From Dermatophagoides farinae (lineage: Eukaryota; Arthropoda; Arachnida; Sarcoptiformes; Pyroglyphidae): a stretch of 64,000 nucleotides of DNA. The position numbers and the translations under genes are program-made. Below the pieces are notes generated by a model, which had not been told where the DNA came from, did not search any database, and saw only the letters and a program-made list of their open reading frames with translations. Positions 36,550 to 49,652 of the stretch are shown piece by piece. Position 1 is the stretch's first letter. Each line of letters begins with the position of its first letter. The stretch lies in the NCBI RefSeq assembly GCF_024713945.1, contig NC_134682.1, positions 3,789,001-3,853,000 on the forward strand. Reading direction: 5' to 3'.

Positions 36550-38239
36550 ATGTTACGTTATCGTTGTTTATTTTTGATTTGTGTACTATTAACCATTATA
36601 TTTGTTATTACCATTAATACATCATTTCGTTGGCATCGAATCCATACAACAATGATATTACCATCTAATAATGGTAAAAGAAAGTTGTCGATTAAAAATG
36701 ATGATCCAGATTATGATCAATTTTTAATGTATCAGATGGTTAAAACAACAACAACAACAATAGCACCAACCAACCAGTTCAATATGAATCAATTATCTGA
36801 TGACAAAAAAAATTTGAGTAAAAATCAATTATTTCATCATTATTCATTACCATTAGCTATCATCAATGATCAATTACCTTGGTTCATGCCTAACGGTACT
36901 ATAAGACCATCATCATCTAGTGATAATTATAATAATTTAATATTATGGCCTGAACAAATGACCACTGATGATGATACCGGAATGAATGATCGTATTGTCA
37001 ATCAATTAATGTTTATGCCAAACGGTTATGATAAGAACCATTACTATCCAAAAGGTAGAAAACCATTGAAAAAAATTTTACTTGCATTTGGTAAACAAAG
37101 TTGGCCTGGCCTATCAATGGGACGACAACGTTTTATTGATGATCATTGTCCAGTAGATGCTTGTTTCATTATGGCTAATAAAGCATTGATTGATCAAGCT
37201 GATGCTGTTATATTTAAAGATCGTTTTATATGGCCATCAAAAGGACGGCCATCAATGAAACAAATATGGATTCTATTTTTACTTGAATCACCATTACATA
37301 CACAGGTTTTTTCTAGTCTTCCAGCCAATGTGATCAATTGGACAGCTACATATCGTCATGATTCAGATATTGTTGCACCGTATGCAAAATTTTTTGCCTA
37401 CAATAATAATAATTTCAAACATCAAACGGTAAGCCAGATAATTGATGATAAATTTTTTTGTTCTGATCAATAGAAAAATTTTTTTGTCTTTGTTCAATAG
37501 AAAAATTATGCCAAAGGTAAAACGAAAAAAGTCGCTTGGTTTGTATCGAATTGTGGTGCAAAAAATAAACGTCTAGAATATGCACGTGAATTATCACGTT
37601 ATATCGATGTTGATATTTATGGAAGGTATGTATGATGGATAGACTGGGAAAAAAAAAATTCATTTGTAAAATTTTTTGTTTTCTTTTTTACATAGCTGCG
37701 GTCAACATAAATGTCCACGTATGCAAGCTAATGAATGTTTTGATATGTTGAATAAACAATATAAATTTTATCTTGCATTTGAAAATTCCAATTGTCGTGA
37801 TTATATAACGGAAAAATTTTTTCTCAATGGTTTGGGTGAAAATCGACCAGATTTCAATATTATACCAATTGTAATGGGTGCCCATCCAAATGATTATCGC
37901 CGTTCATCACCACCAAATTCTTATATTCATGTAGATGATTTTGAATCACCATTACAATTGGCTAAATATCTACAACGATTAGATGAAAATGATGATGAAT
38001 ATAATCGTTATTTTGAATGGAAACAACAAGGAATATTTATTAATACTTATTTTTGGTGTCGTTTATGTACATTATTACATGCAAATGATAATGAACAACA
38101 TAGAAAACCTATTGATAGTTATGAAAATATTCATCATTGGTGGACATCAACAAAAACATTTATCAATGATAATAATAATAATGATAAATTACAGCCAATT
38201 TGTATGAAAAATACCATTGAACATTGGCCAATTCAGTAA
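36550..38239 (+). CDS. Alpha-1,3-fucosyltransferase (GT10)
   Basis: Exons 36550-37428, 37501-37625 and 37696-38239 give 515 residues. Type II Golgi enzyme: MLRYRC cytosolic tip, anchor LFLICVLLTIIFVITI, a long low-complexity stem, then the GT10 domain. Key segments: WILFLLESPLH, INWTATYRHDSDI, KKVAWFVSNC with the GSCGQHKC block (completed across intron 2), and the donor-binding signature FYLAFENSNCRDYITEKFF. These transfer fucose from GDP-fucose to GlcNAc; core alpha-1,3-fucosylation (FucTA-like) of N-glycans is the likeliest role, but Lewis-type activity cannot be excluded. Intron 1 contains a duplicated acceptor sequence. Confidence 0.93.
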
Positions 38240-38733
38240 TAACAACAAATAATACATCATATCATCATATGAACCATATTTTCTATTTTTTTCTATATAT
38301 AAAAAAAACTTTGAATTTGTCCAGATTAGTCCAAAAATTAATCAAACAAACAAAAATACAAAAATTAATCAAACAAACAAAAACCAATGGCTGTGATTTT
38401 ATCTAATAATAATAATAATAATTGAATTTATAATCAATAGATGGTATCAATTTTTTTTTCTCGTTGATTTTATTAATTATTCAAAAGCTTAATTTTTATT
38501 ATTATTGTTGTTGTTGTTGAAATCAATGAATTAATAAAAATTATTCATCACCGAAAAAAAAGAAAACATGAAAAAAATATGGAAAAAAAACAATACAAAT
38601 ATTTCATTGAAAGCAATGAGGTAAAAGGCAGAATATATGATGAATATTATTATTATTATTCGTTTGATCGATTGATTTTTGAAAATGATTTTGGATTAAT
38701 GTTTCACTTATATATGTGTGAAAATGATGAAAT
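38240..38733. other. Intergenic between convergent FucT and ABC transporter genes
   Basis: 3' UTR sequence only. A near-tandem duplication of a 20-odd-bp A/C-rich word (attaatcaaacaaacaaaaa) lies at about 38337-38386, and (TTA/TTG)n runs near 38490-38520. A minor ORF here is not supported. Confidence 0.45.
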
Positions 38734-41045
38734 TTATGATTTACGTTTGAAAAAATATAATGCCACTAAACCAAATACAATTGTAGTGCCAACATTGGCC
38801 AATAATCCATGTAATACATGAAAACGATCCAGATTCCAACCACGTAACATTACATTACGTAATGATTCTACGGGCATAGCAATAGGTGTTATACTGAGAA
38901 AAAATTTTATAACCGGATCAAATGATACTATTGGAAAAAATGCACCACTTGTGAATAATTGACTCAATGTAACCGATAAAGCGATGAAAAATGCCGAGAA
39001 ATTTACTTCACATGTAGCCGATATTAGTAGTCCTGTGAATGATTAATTAATTTGTAATTAAAAAAAAAATTGAATGAAATGTTTTTTTTTACAACAACAT
39101 CAACAACAACAACTTACCAGTCATGATGGCACTTGCCGATTGTAATAAAACAAGAAAAAACATAAGCAAATAGGAACCAAAATTATTCATCTTATACCAA
39201 GCGAAACCAATTAAAAACATAAGAAGAATCTGAAAAAAAGCAAACAATAGATTGGCTATGAAATGTGAAAAAAACATAAGTGAATGTTTGGCTCCGGCAA
39301 CAATAGCACGATCGAAGAATCCATCATTACGTTCCATGATCAATAATTGTGATGTGATTGTAACTAATGCTAGATATAAGAAACCAATCATGTAACCAGG
39401 TAATAAGAAATCGGCATGTATTATATTATCAGCATAGACAACTTCTTTTACAACCACAGGTGATGCTATAGCTACTTGGCCTTCATCACGAAATACCTGA
39501 TTATACAATTCCCAGGTACCAAAAGTGAATAAATCCAATAATGGTCTAGCAATAATGGCATTTGCATTATCGGCAAATAATTTGATTGTACTAGCCATCA
39601 ATGTTCGATTACTGATAGTCATTGGATCTTCTTCATCATTTTCGTTATCATATTCAGCTGAATCATCATCAGCATCATCATTATGGTTATAAGAATCAGC
39701 ATTAACTGCGGCCAGCGCACGTTTAATCAAAGCGGATGAAAAATTCGATTGAAACCAAATGGCTGCCGTTGCATGACCTTTCCGTACTTGATCGACAGCC
39801 TCATCAAGTGAATCAAATTGAATGTAATTAATATGATAAAGGCTAAAATTCTTAACATGATTCTGAAATTCTTGGCTATAATGACGGCCAACATCTTGAT
39901 TAAAAACGGCTGTATTTAATCGAATCATATCCACTTTGAATATGATACACATCAATAATGTACAGAATGTTGGTGAGAATACCATAACGCTGATGAATTT
40001 TGATTGAAAAAATTGATAAATATTACGTCGTACTAGAATAAACAATAACCATAATAAGGATTTTGTATTCAATTTGACATTCAATTGATTCTCATCGATT
40101 GTTGATGATTTACGGCGAATATAATTCGGTACGACTAGAAGATGGTTATTTGTATTGGTATTATTAGCAATACTATTTCGTTTATATGGTAAAAATGATG
40201 ATAATTTTCTTTGTGTATTTTCCACTTTATCTTTGATTTCATTTTCCGTTGGTTTCTGTGTACAGATATGTATGAATATGGTTTCCAGATTTGTTTCCTG
40301 ATATTTATTATATAATGTTTTAGGCATTCCTTCTTCAATCATTCGTCCACCACGCATCATACCAATACGATCGGCAAGACTTGCTTCTTGAATATAATGT
40401 GTAACAATGATTACAGTTAAACCATTATCAGAATTTTTACGAAGAAATGTCCATATTTGATCACCCAATACCGGATCAGTACCAACAGTTGGTTCATCAA
40501 GAAATACTAATTTTGGTGAATGAAGAAAAACCAATGCCAATGATAGGGCTTTTTGTTGGCCACCGGACAATGTTGATACAACTTGTTCATCATCGGGAAG
40601 GCAAAAAATTCTTTTTAGATTATCGCTTCTATAAAAACATATTGAAAAATTTAAATGTAAACAATAATGATTGAAATTTCCATAAAATTAAAACAACTTA
40701 CATTTGTGAATATTTTGTTTCACTAAGCTGATAAAGGCTGGCAAAATAATCAAATGTTTCACCAATGGTTAATTCTGGTGATAATGCCTGTGATTGTGGC
40801 ATATAACCAATAACACGATTATAATGGCCAGGTTTATTATTACCAAAAATTTCGATTGTACCATGTTCATTTTTTATACGACCAAGCATTAAACGTAATA
40901 ATGTTGTTTTACCTGAACCACTTGGTCCTAATAGTGCATATATACAACGTTTCGGTACGGTCATATGAATATCTTGTAATACGTTTGCCGTATGATATTT
41001 AAATGAAACATTTTTCACTTCAATAGCAATATCACGTTTATCCAT
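38734..41045 (-). CDS. ABC half transporter, ABCH/ABCG type
   Basis: Exons 41045-40702, 40628-39118 and 39032-38734 give 717 residues in NBD-then-TMD order. The nucleotide-binding domain has Walker A GPSGSGKTT, Q-loop YMPQSQAL, signature LSGGQQKA (split by the first intron region), Walker B LVFLDEPTVGTDP and switch His in VTHYIQEAS. The membrane half starts near SLLWLLFILVRRNIY and has ABC2-type spans (ADFLLPGYMIGFLYLALVT, LLISATCEVNFSAFFIAL, and a final one ending FFKRKS). The YIQEA switch and ABC2 domain fit the arthropod ABCH subfamily, which in insects has been linked to cuticular lipid export; substrate is not deducible. ABCG20/23-type naming is an alternative. Confidence 0.87.
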
Positions 41046-41423
41046 GATTGTTATTGATGATCGGTGATGATGCTATTAATAATTTATATAATTCAGGTTC
41101 TATCATCAAAACAACAACAAAAAAAATCAGAAAAATTAAACACAAATGCAAATTGATAAATTGGTTTCAAAAAAAAAAAAAAAAAAAAAAAAACAAAAGA
41201 CACGAGGACACACAAAAAGTTAAGAAATATAAAATGAAATGAAGAATGAAATATCTGTGAATTGAACATAAAAAAAAATTCGAACACACCATATTGACAC
41301 ACACACACACACACAAAAAAACTGGCGAATTTTAGATTCTCAATAAAAAACAGACATGAAACATACAAACCTGAATATATGATATGCTTGTGATAATGAA
41401 ATTATTATTATTACTACTGTTTC

Positions 41424-41426
<3 letters not shown>

Positions 41427-41464
<38 letters not shown>
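41427..41464. repeat. (AG)n microsatellite, 38 bp
   Basis: Nineteen uninterrupted AG units, the longest pure dinucleotide run in the window. Confidence 0.95.
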
Positions 41465-41467
<3 letters not shown>

Positions 41468-44400
41468 TGAAATGGAATGGAATGGAAAAGAAATATCGTT
41501 CAGCCTTGAAATATGTCTTGAGGGTATTATTTTTAATGGAACATAAAATGAAACAGAAAATAAAAAACATTTATTGATTGATAACAACCGGTGGATAGAA
41601 TCATTTTTTGTTTTATAAATCATTTTTTTTTTGTTTTATAAATCGATCAAACAAACAAAACAAAACAAAAAATAAATTCAATGTTAACAAAGTTTGGAAT
41701 TTGAAAGAATTTACAGGAAAATAAACAAATAATAATAGGAATAGGAAGAGGGGGAGGGTAATAAAAATTGTTTCATCGCTAATCAACAAACAAACAACAC
41801 ACACACACACAAACTATTAGTTTATTACTTTATATTCTCAATGCTATTCATGGAAATAATCTTGAATCAACAATTTGATGGTTGTTAATTAATTTCAAGT
41901 TCAATGATGATAATAATAACGGTGACAAACAATCAAACGACAATGATAATGATAATGAATGTTGTTGTTGATGATGATGAAACGCTTTCAATTTGGACAT
42001 TGAATTGCTTTTTTGTTTTTTTTTGTTTTTTTGAATGTTGTTTTTTGTTGGCGGTTGCTGACTGTTTGTTGTTGGAATGGAATATTATTCATTCATTCAT
42101 ATCAGTAATGAAATCCAATCCAAAAAAAAGACATCATTTAAACGAATCGCAACAAACAACAACAACGACGATGATGATGATATCAAGGTTTTGGACTGTT
42201 CATTTTGATGATTAAAACACACAAACAAACACACACACACACACACACATAGTGAGATTTGAATTGCAATCAAGACATCAATGATTTTTTTTTCATTAAG
42301 ATAGAAAAATTGAATTGTTCAAAGAGTCATAAATGAAAATGACATGAGCAACGAAAAAAAAAGCGAAATCAGAGACAGGGAGAGAGAGAGAGTGAGATCA
42401 GATTGGAAAACAACAAAACAGCAACAGGGGGAAAAAAATGTTTTGTTTGAAAGTGTTGATATTAATAATGGAAAAAAGGCGAATTTTTTTCATTGTAATA
42501 ATGAAAAAAAAATCGAATCAGTTTTCATTTCGATGATGAAGTAGTGAGTAGAAAAATAGATTATTTGTTTGTTTGCTAATTTTAGTTTGATAATAAACAT
42601 ATAGATAGATTGATTATGATTTTAATAATTTCCAAATGGAAAGGAAATAGCTGATTAATTAATAAATCATTTGTATTTTGATTTTTTGATTTTTGTTTTT
42701 TTGGTAAATGAATGAATTTTCTTCTATATAAAAAAACAAACAAACAAAATGTACCAGGTTATCGAAGGTCACCGACATGCCAATATGTTGTATTCTGGAA
42801 ATGATAATTTTTGATTTCATTGAATTATTAATATTTTCGCAGAATTTTATATTGATATCATCCGTTATTTTTTTGTTTTTGATTATTTTTTTTGGTCATT
42901 TTCAATTATCAATCAATCAGAAAATCAATCATTCGTTCGATCGATCTGATGATTTATAACAATAAATAGGAAAAATATCTTTTTTTTCAACATTAATCAA
43001 ACTAGAAATGAAAGGATGAAAAAAAAAATTACAATCACAAATAGGATAGACCGGAAAATTATGATTGACGATTAGATCTAATTGATTAATCGAACGAACA
43101 AAAAAAAATTGGAGAGGATGATGACGATAATGAAACCGGAAATGGTCCAATATCTTTTTTTTAAATTTAACACTAAATAGTTATAAAGTAAATGGCCAAA
43201 TATGTTTATTGTCGATAAATATAATTAAAATTTGATGTTGACGGTGATGTTGTTTATTTATTCAAATAAACACAAACAATGGACATTTTGAACATATAAT
43301 GAATTAAGGTAAAAAAAGGTAAAAAGAGAATGAGTGATGAAAAAAAAATAATTAAACAATACAAAGTATTTATGATCATCATCATCATCATGTGTTGTTA
43401 TTGACAAATAAAGAACAAAAAAAAAAATTCTCACCATAAACTCAACAAATTCACTAAAGGTTATACAAACACACACACACACACAGACACACAAAACACG
43501 TGTCAAACAAACATATATAAAAAACCAAAACCGGATGAATTAAAAAAATTTTCATATCAAAATTTTTTTTTTGATTTTTAATTTATTGATATGATAATGA
43601 CATATACGCCTACAATAATTCATTATCGTCATCAACACCATTGTTCATCATCATCATCATCATCAAATAATCATCTATCAATCAATCATCAATAAAACTA
43701 TTTGATGGTCAATTTTGGAGAAGAATGAAGAAGAAGAAAAAAATTGTTGGCAAATAAATGAAATTTTTTTCTTTTTTAAACGAGAATTTCGAATACGGAT
43801 GTTTGAACAATAATCGAATGCGAATGAATGATGTACAATTACAATCGATAAAAAAAAGTGAGGGGGGTAATAATAATCGATATTGTTGTGTGAAATTATC
43901 TGCTTCTAAATATAATAATTTACAGAATTTTTTTCCTAATTTATCATTTGACTATAATTATGAATATAATTATAATAAAGTAAGAAAAATAATACCCAAT
44001 AATAATAATTATTCAATGGACAGAATGAAAAAAAAAATTCTACCAATCAACAGGTTTTTGCATTTTGCACTTTTTTTTTGAGTAAACACATCACTCATTC
44101 AATCTTCATAAAGACAAAAAAAAAAGATTGACAACCTGAAAAACAACCAAGAGAGAGAGAGAGAGAGGGGAGATGGAATCTGACACTTATCCCGATGATG
44201 GCCATCAAAAAAATGTATTGGTGGTAGTGATGATTATCATCATGATTATTATGATGATTATCATTGTGAAGGATTGCAATAAAAAGAAAAAAAAAATGTT
44301 GAATATTTATCCACATATTATCTATGCAAACATCATACACACACACACACACACACACACAATTGACATTTTAAACATGAAAAAATTGAAATGAAAAAAA

Positions 44401-45517
44401 AAACAAAATTCAACTTTTGTTTTCGTGTAATAGAATAGAGAAAAAAAAAATTGTGAAAGAAATTGATAAGAAAAAAAAATAAAAACTTACAATTCAAAAT
44501 GGGAAATCTTTCCGGAAAAATATATAACCACATTCGAAATGAAGAATGATATTCAAAGGAAATTAAAAAAAAAAATCTATCAACAACGACACTTTATAAT
44601 CAAATAAATTAAAAATTCTTTTATCGATTATAATCAATATAAGGATTATCATGAATGTCAATCACAAAAATCACGATGATGATAATGATGATGATGATGA
44701 TGATCGATTGATAGCTGATTTAAAATATCAAGAATCAGATTATACATTCACATTTCACATAATGTAAAGGTTAATTTATAAAAAAAGGAAATCATTCAAT
44801 TCAAATTCAACAGATAAAATGCATATATAAAAATGTATGTGTGTGTATCATATAATCGTCATCATGGTCAATGTCAAAAAAAAAAAAAAAATTTTTTTTC
44901 TTAAGAAAACATCGAACACACACACACACACACACACACAAAAATCTCCTTATTGATGATGCCAGTTGCTGATAATGATCATATTTCAAATCTTTTATAT
45001 TGAATGTAACCAAAAAATGATGAATAAATTCAAATTGAACGAATGAACAAACGAACGAACGAATTGAATAAAAATAAAATCGAATCACTGATGGTTATAA
45101 TGACGACGAATATATTCGATAATTTAATGTTTGATTTTTCAAACCAAGTTATTTTTAGCATCAAAGTGTCCAGTCGCACTCGCACTCATAATCACAATTA
45201 CACACACACACACACCTTAATTATCTCATACCACAGAATACACAGATCACAACTAAGTAATAATTTTTATTATTATTATCCTCAAGGTATGATTCGTATG
45301 AATTTTTTTTCTGCTTTTGCTTTTGCTTTTTTTTTACTGATGTTGATCATACTTTTTTTTTGTTTCTACTTTCGGATATATAGATTCATTATGATTATCG
45401 TGAAAAATAAAAACAAAAATGAAACAAAAACAAAAACCGGTATTCTCAATGGAATTCGCAAAAAAAAAATCAGATGATGATCATATGGCAACAGATTAAT
45501 GGAACAAGTTTTTTTTT

Positions 45518-45541
45518 AGCAGCAGCAGCAGCAGCAGCAGC
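45518..45541. repeat. (AGC)n microsatellite, 24 bp
   Basis: Eight uninterrupted AGC units in a non-coding stretch. Confidence 0.95.
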
Positions 45542-48500
45542 AACAATTTTCAACAAAAATCGATCAAACGATCACCATTGTTGTTGTTGTTTTTGTTGTT
45601 GTTGTTGTTGACCAGAATTTATCAGTGAAAAATAAAAAAAAAAATTTTTTTTGTCATAAATACCTTTTTTTTCTTGTGATAAATGAAAAATTTTCGTTTT
45701 TTTCTGCTTATTATTAATTGATTGATTGATTAAAAAAAAAATTTTCGATAGAATAAGATTGGAATGTCGCTTGATTAGCTGAGGAAAAAAAAATAAATGA
45801 TGATGATGATGATGATGATGGTTGATTGAATCGAATCAAATCGAATCGAATGGATGCACACGATTCATTTCCCGTACATCATAATCATCAATTCTTAATA
45901 ATAATAATAATAATAAATTGTTCACTGTGACAAAATGTGCTGATGATGATAATGATGAACGTTTTGTGTGTGTGTGTGGTTGTCTCTGTTTTTATACTGG
46001 ATGGGTACAAATCAACCATACACACACACAAACACAATATTTTATTTTGGATGCAAATAATAATGACGACAACAAGTATTATTTTATCAATATATTCAAA
46101 TATTTAGATAATAAAATAATAGAGATGAAAAAACATTCACAACTGATGATGATGATGATGATGGAAATGATGGAAATGACCACTTGTTTTTATGATTGTA
46201 TACAAAATGATCAATTCTTTCAACACTAGGTGTTTTTTTTTTTTTTTTTTTTTTGGATAAACACACCAACACACCAACAAACACTAAATATGTATTCAGC
46301 ATTCAGTAATGATTTTTTCGTTGATTGCAATTTTCATTTTATTATTGAAAAATTCAAAAAAAAAAAAATGAAAAATGAATATCTACATTATAGTATTGAT
46401 AAATGATGCAATTGCATATGATGCTGAATCATTTATGAAACACACAACAGGCATGCACATGTATAATATGTTTATATATCCACCAAGTAAAACAGCGACA
46501 ATATCAACAAAACAAGAAATAAAAAAAAAAAAAAATTCATCAACAAAATATTTTCCGGATGATTGATGGATCATCAAGAAATGAATTTATTTGTTTCATT
46601 TTTTTTTGTTGGATGGATGGATATTATTTCACCATCATCATGATGATGATTATTGACCATTTGGTAAACAACAAGTGATCATCATAATCATCATCATAAT
46701 AATCATCATTGGTCAGATTTCATTCGTATCGATTTTTTTTAGTGTGTGTGTGTGTGTGTGTATGTTTAGTTTTTGTCGTTTGAAATATTCAATGTTGATC
46801 ACAATTTCAATATATATACAGTGTATACATGAATTGATTATGCATGATGTGTTTTTTGGTTTTTGACAAGCTTATAGTATATGATCTTTATTTTTAGCAT
46901 AATTATATATGTATATGTTGATGATGATCAGATGATAAACGAGTTTCATTTCATTTTTTGATGTTTTTCGCTGCTGTTGTTGTTGTTGTTGTTGCTACTA
47001 TTGCAACAAATAAAAGAGAGAGAGAGAGAGAGAATTTTCAGTCGACAACAACAACAACAAAAAATTCATGCTAATTGAATAAAGAAAATCGATACATTCA
47101 ATTGAGAATCAATCAATCACAAATCATTGTAGGGGGGTTGCGCACATTATAAATATATGTGTGTAAGAAAAAGAAAACATGTGTGTGTGTGTGTGTGATT
47201 TCAATAAAAACGAAATAAAAACAAAAAATTTATTGATTACTTCTGATGAGTTTTTTTTGTGTGTGTGTGTGTGTGTGTACGTGTTTCAAACACTATAACA
47301 AAATGAAAACGGAAATAGATTGCTGTTGACATTGACAAGAATTGAATGCGAGAGAAAGATGGAGATGAAGAGAAATATTTAAATTCAAATTTAATTTCAA
47401 GAATAAAGATTAACAATGATGGGGAAATGAATAATTTTTTTTTGTTTTGTTTCAATGTGTGGACACCAGAAAATGAATGACAATGGTGGTTGTGGTTGTG
47501 TGTGTGTTTTAAAATCAATGGGTGTTCGAATGATAAACGATGATTTTTTTTTTTGAAAAAAAATTGAAAAAAAATCACTTTGTTCACATTGGTCACACAC
47601 ACACACACACACACAAACACTTGTTGTATGTTTTTTTTTTCATTCATTCATTTATTCTTTAAATGATGATGATGATGATGATATTATCATCGATAGTCAA
47701 AATTTTTTTTTTGTTTTTTTTTCATTGACCATCAATACACATACACACAATAGTCGATGATCATCGACCGTGACAATGTTAAGAAAAAAAAAAAAAATAA
47801 ATAAAATACAAACATCAACTACAACAGCAACAAGTGTGTATTGTTCACCAAAAAAAAAAAAAAAAAACCAATGTGGCCAAACACAGACAGCAGAACAAAG
47901 ATTTGAATTTCTCACTTTGTTTTTTTTTCAATCAGTAAAAAAAAACAATAAATAAACAAAACACCAAATACGAGAGAACCGCAAATGAGAGAAACAATTC
48001 ATAATTGAGGACGATATCAATGGATCATTTTTTTTTCGCATATTTTGAAACAAAAGATTTTCATCATGGAACAACAACAACAACAACGACACCAATATTA
48101 TATTGTTCGGTGTTTTATGATGAAATAGAAAAAAAACATATCTTTTTTTTATATGAAATAATCATCAATGGCATCATCAATGGCCGTTTACATTGTAGTT
48201 TTTCTCTTTAGTTTACCTTTGTTTTTTTTACTTTCGTTTGTTAAATTGATCATTATCATCATCATTGGTTTTGTTCTAATCATTCAAAAAACATTGAAGA
48301 TGATGGCAAGAAAAAAAAAATTCAAGCCTTAGGGCCAGAAATATTTGAAATATTCAACAAAAACACAAATAATTTGACGGTTGGTTTGTTGTTGTTGTTG
48401 TCGTCGTGGTTGTTAGTATTGTTGTTGTTATTGTGAATGATTTATGTTGAATAATTATTGAACATAACCAATTAATAATTATTTTTCTTTTTTTTTTGTT

Positions 48501-49652
48501 TGATCAATAACCAATTAATTTGATGTTTCTTGTATCATCATCAAACTACCTTACCTACCTGTCTTTGTTTTTTTTTATTATTGTTGTAATGGTCGATTAA
48601 TTCGAATTATAATAATGATGATGATGAAAAAATTTGTTTAACATCAGATACAACCACCACACCTACACATTTGTGAAGCAGGATTAGTAGTAAATAGTGG
48701 TAGTAGTGGTTCTGGACAATTAGTTATTTGATTGATTTTTTTATGATTAAAATTTTTTTTTTTTTTTTTGATCATTTGAATAAAAATAATGACGATGTGT
48801 TTGCACAATTCGATTGAACGGTACTCATAATAATACCACTATATATTGAACAACATAAAGATAATAATAATGAAAACAATAAAGATTCACAATGAAGATG
48901 AACAATCATCAAATATAAAACTAAGAAATTGAGAAAAAAAAACAAATCCGGAAGAACTCAATATCAATATCTATCTAGCCATCTCTCTTTTTCTTTCTTG
49001 TGTATATATAAATGATGATGATGATGAGATCCAGGAACAAAATTTAATCTTTTTATGAACACAATTATCCAATGGAATGGAATGGAAAACAAAACAAAAA
49101 AATCTGAAAACAATTTTTTCCATGAATTTTCAAGAAAAGTAAAAAAAAAAATAATGAGCTTGATGTAGATGAAATCAGAAAAGTTAATTTTTGTAATTTT
49201 AAGACTGAAAACAAAAATTATCTTTACCGTAATGACGATGGAGATGATAATCAAAGCGATGGTGGTAATTATGATGATGATAATGATGATGATGATGAAA
49301 AACCATTTCTATAGTGGATTTACGACAATTATTGTCCAGAAACGTTCACATAGGCAAAAAAAAGGGAGAGGTTAAGAAGCAAAGTATTAAAAAAAAATTA
49401 TGGTGGCCACTAGATTGAATTTAACCATAAAATTTTTTGCCTTACCCTTAAATTTCAATTTCAATCAAATTGAGAATTTTGAATTTTTTTTTATTTTCTT
49501 AATCATTTTTAGTACAAGTATGGCCATCTAGTGTCATGTGATTTTTTTATAATTAATTTAATTTTTTTACTCAGTTTGTGTGTATTTAAGTTGAAAAAAT
49601 TTATGTATTTTCATTGATTTGTTTCCTATTAACGATCTTCAATATCGGACGA

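Larger units (their letters stand above)
41046..49652. other. 8.6-kb gene desert rich in microsatellites
   Basis: I see no coding region with conserved content. The stretch is crowded with simple repeats: poly(A) 41169-41193, (AG)n 41427-41464, (CA)n 44337-44361 and 44916-44941, (GAT)n near 44680-44703, (AGC)n 45518-45541, poly(T) 46233-46254, (GT)n 46742-46761 and many more. Flanking genes (ABC transporter, -; phosphatase, +) both point away, so promoters lie at its ends. Two opposed CTCF-like words are found at its right edge (49407-49418 and 49523-49534). Confidence 0.55.

Noticed and set aside
43758-44081. 107-codon ORF in the gene desert
   Set aside because: Composition is Asn/Lys-rich as expected from AT-rich noncoding DNA, with no motif, promoter or splice support.
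45043-45477. 144-codon ORF in the gene desert
   Set aside because: It runs through (CA)n and A/T microsatellites; the translation is low complexity.
47237-47647. 136-codon minus ORF
   Set aside because: Encodes microsatellite-derived VCVCV and THTHT runs; not a gene.
49614-49652. Extension of the phosphatase to 49614
   Set aside because: The first codon there is TTG, not ATG; the first in-frame ATG is 49653.
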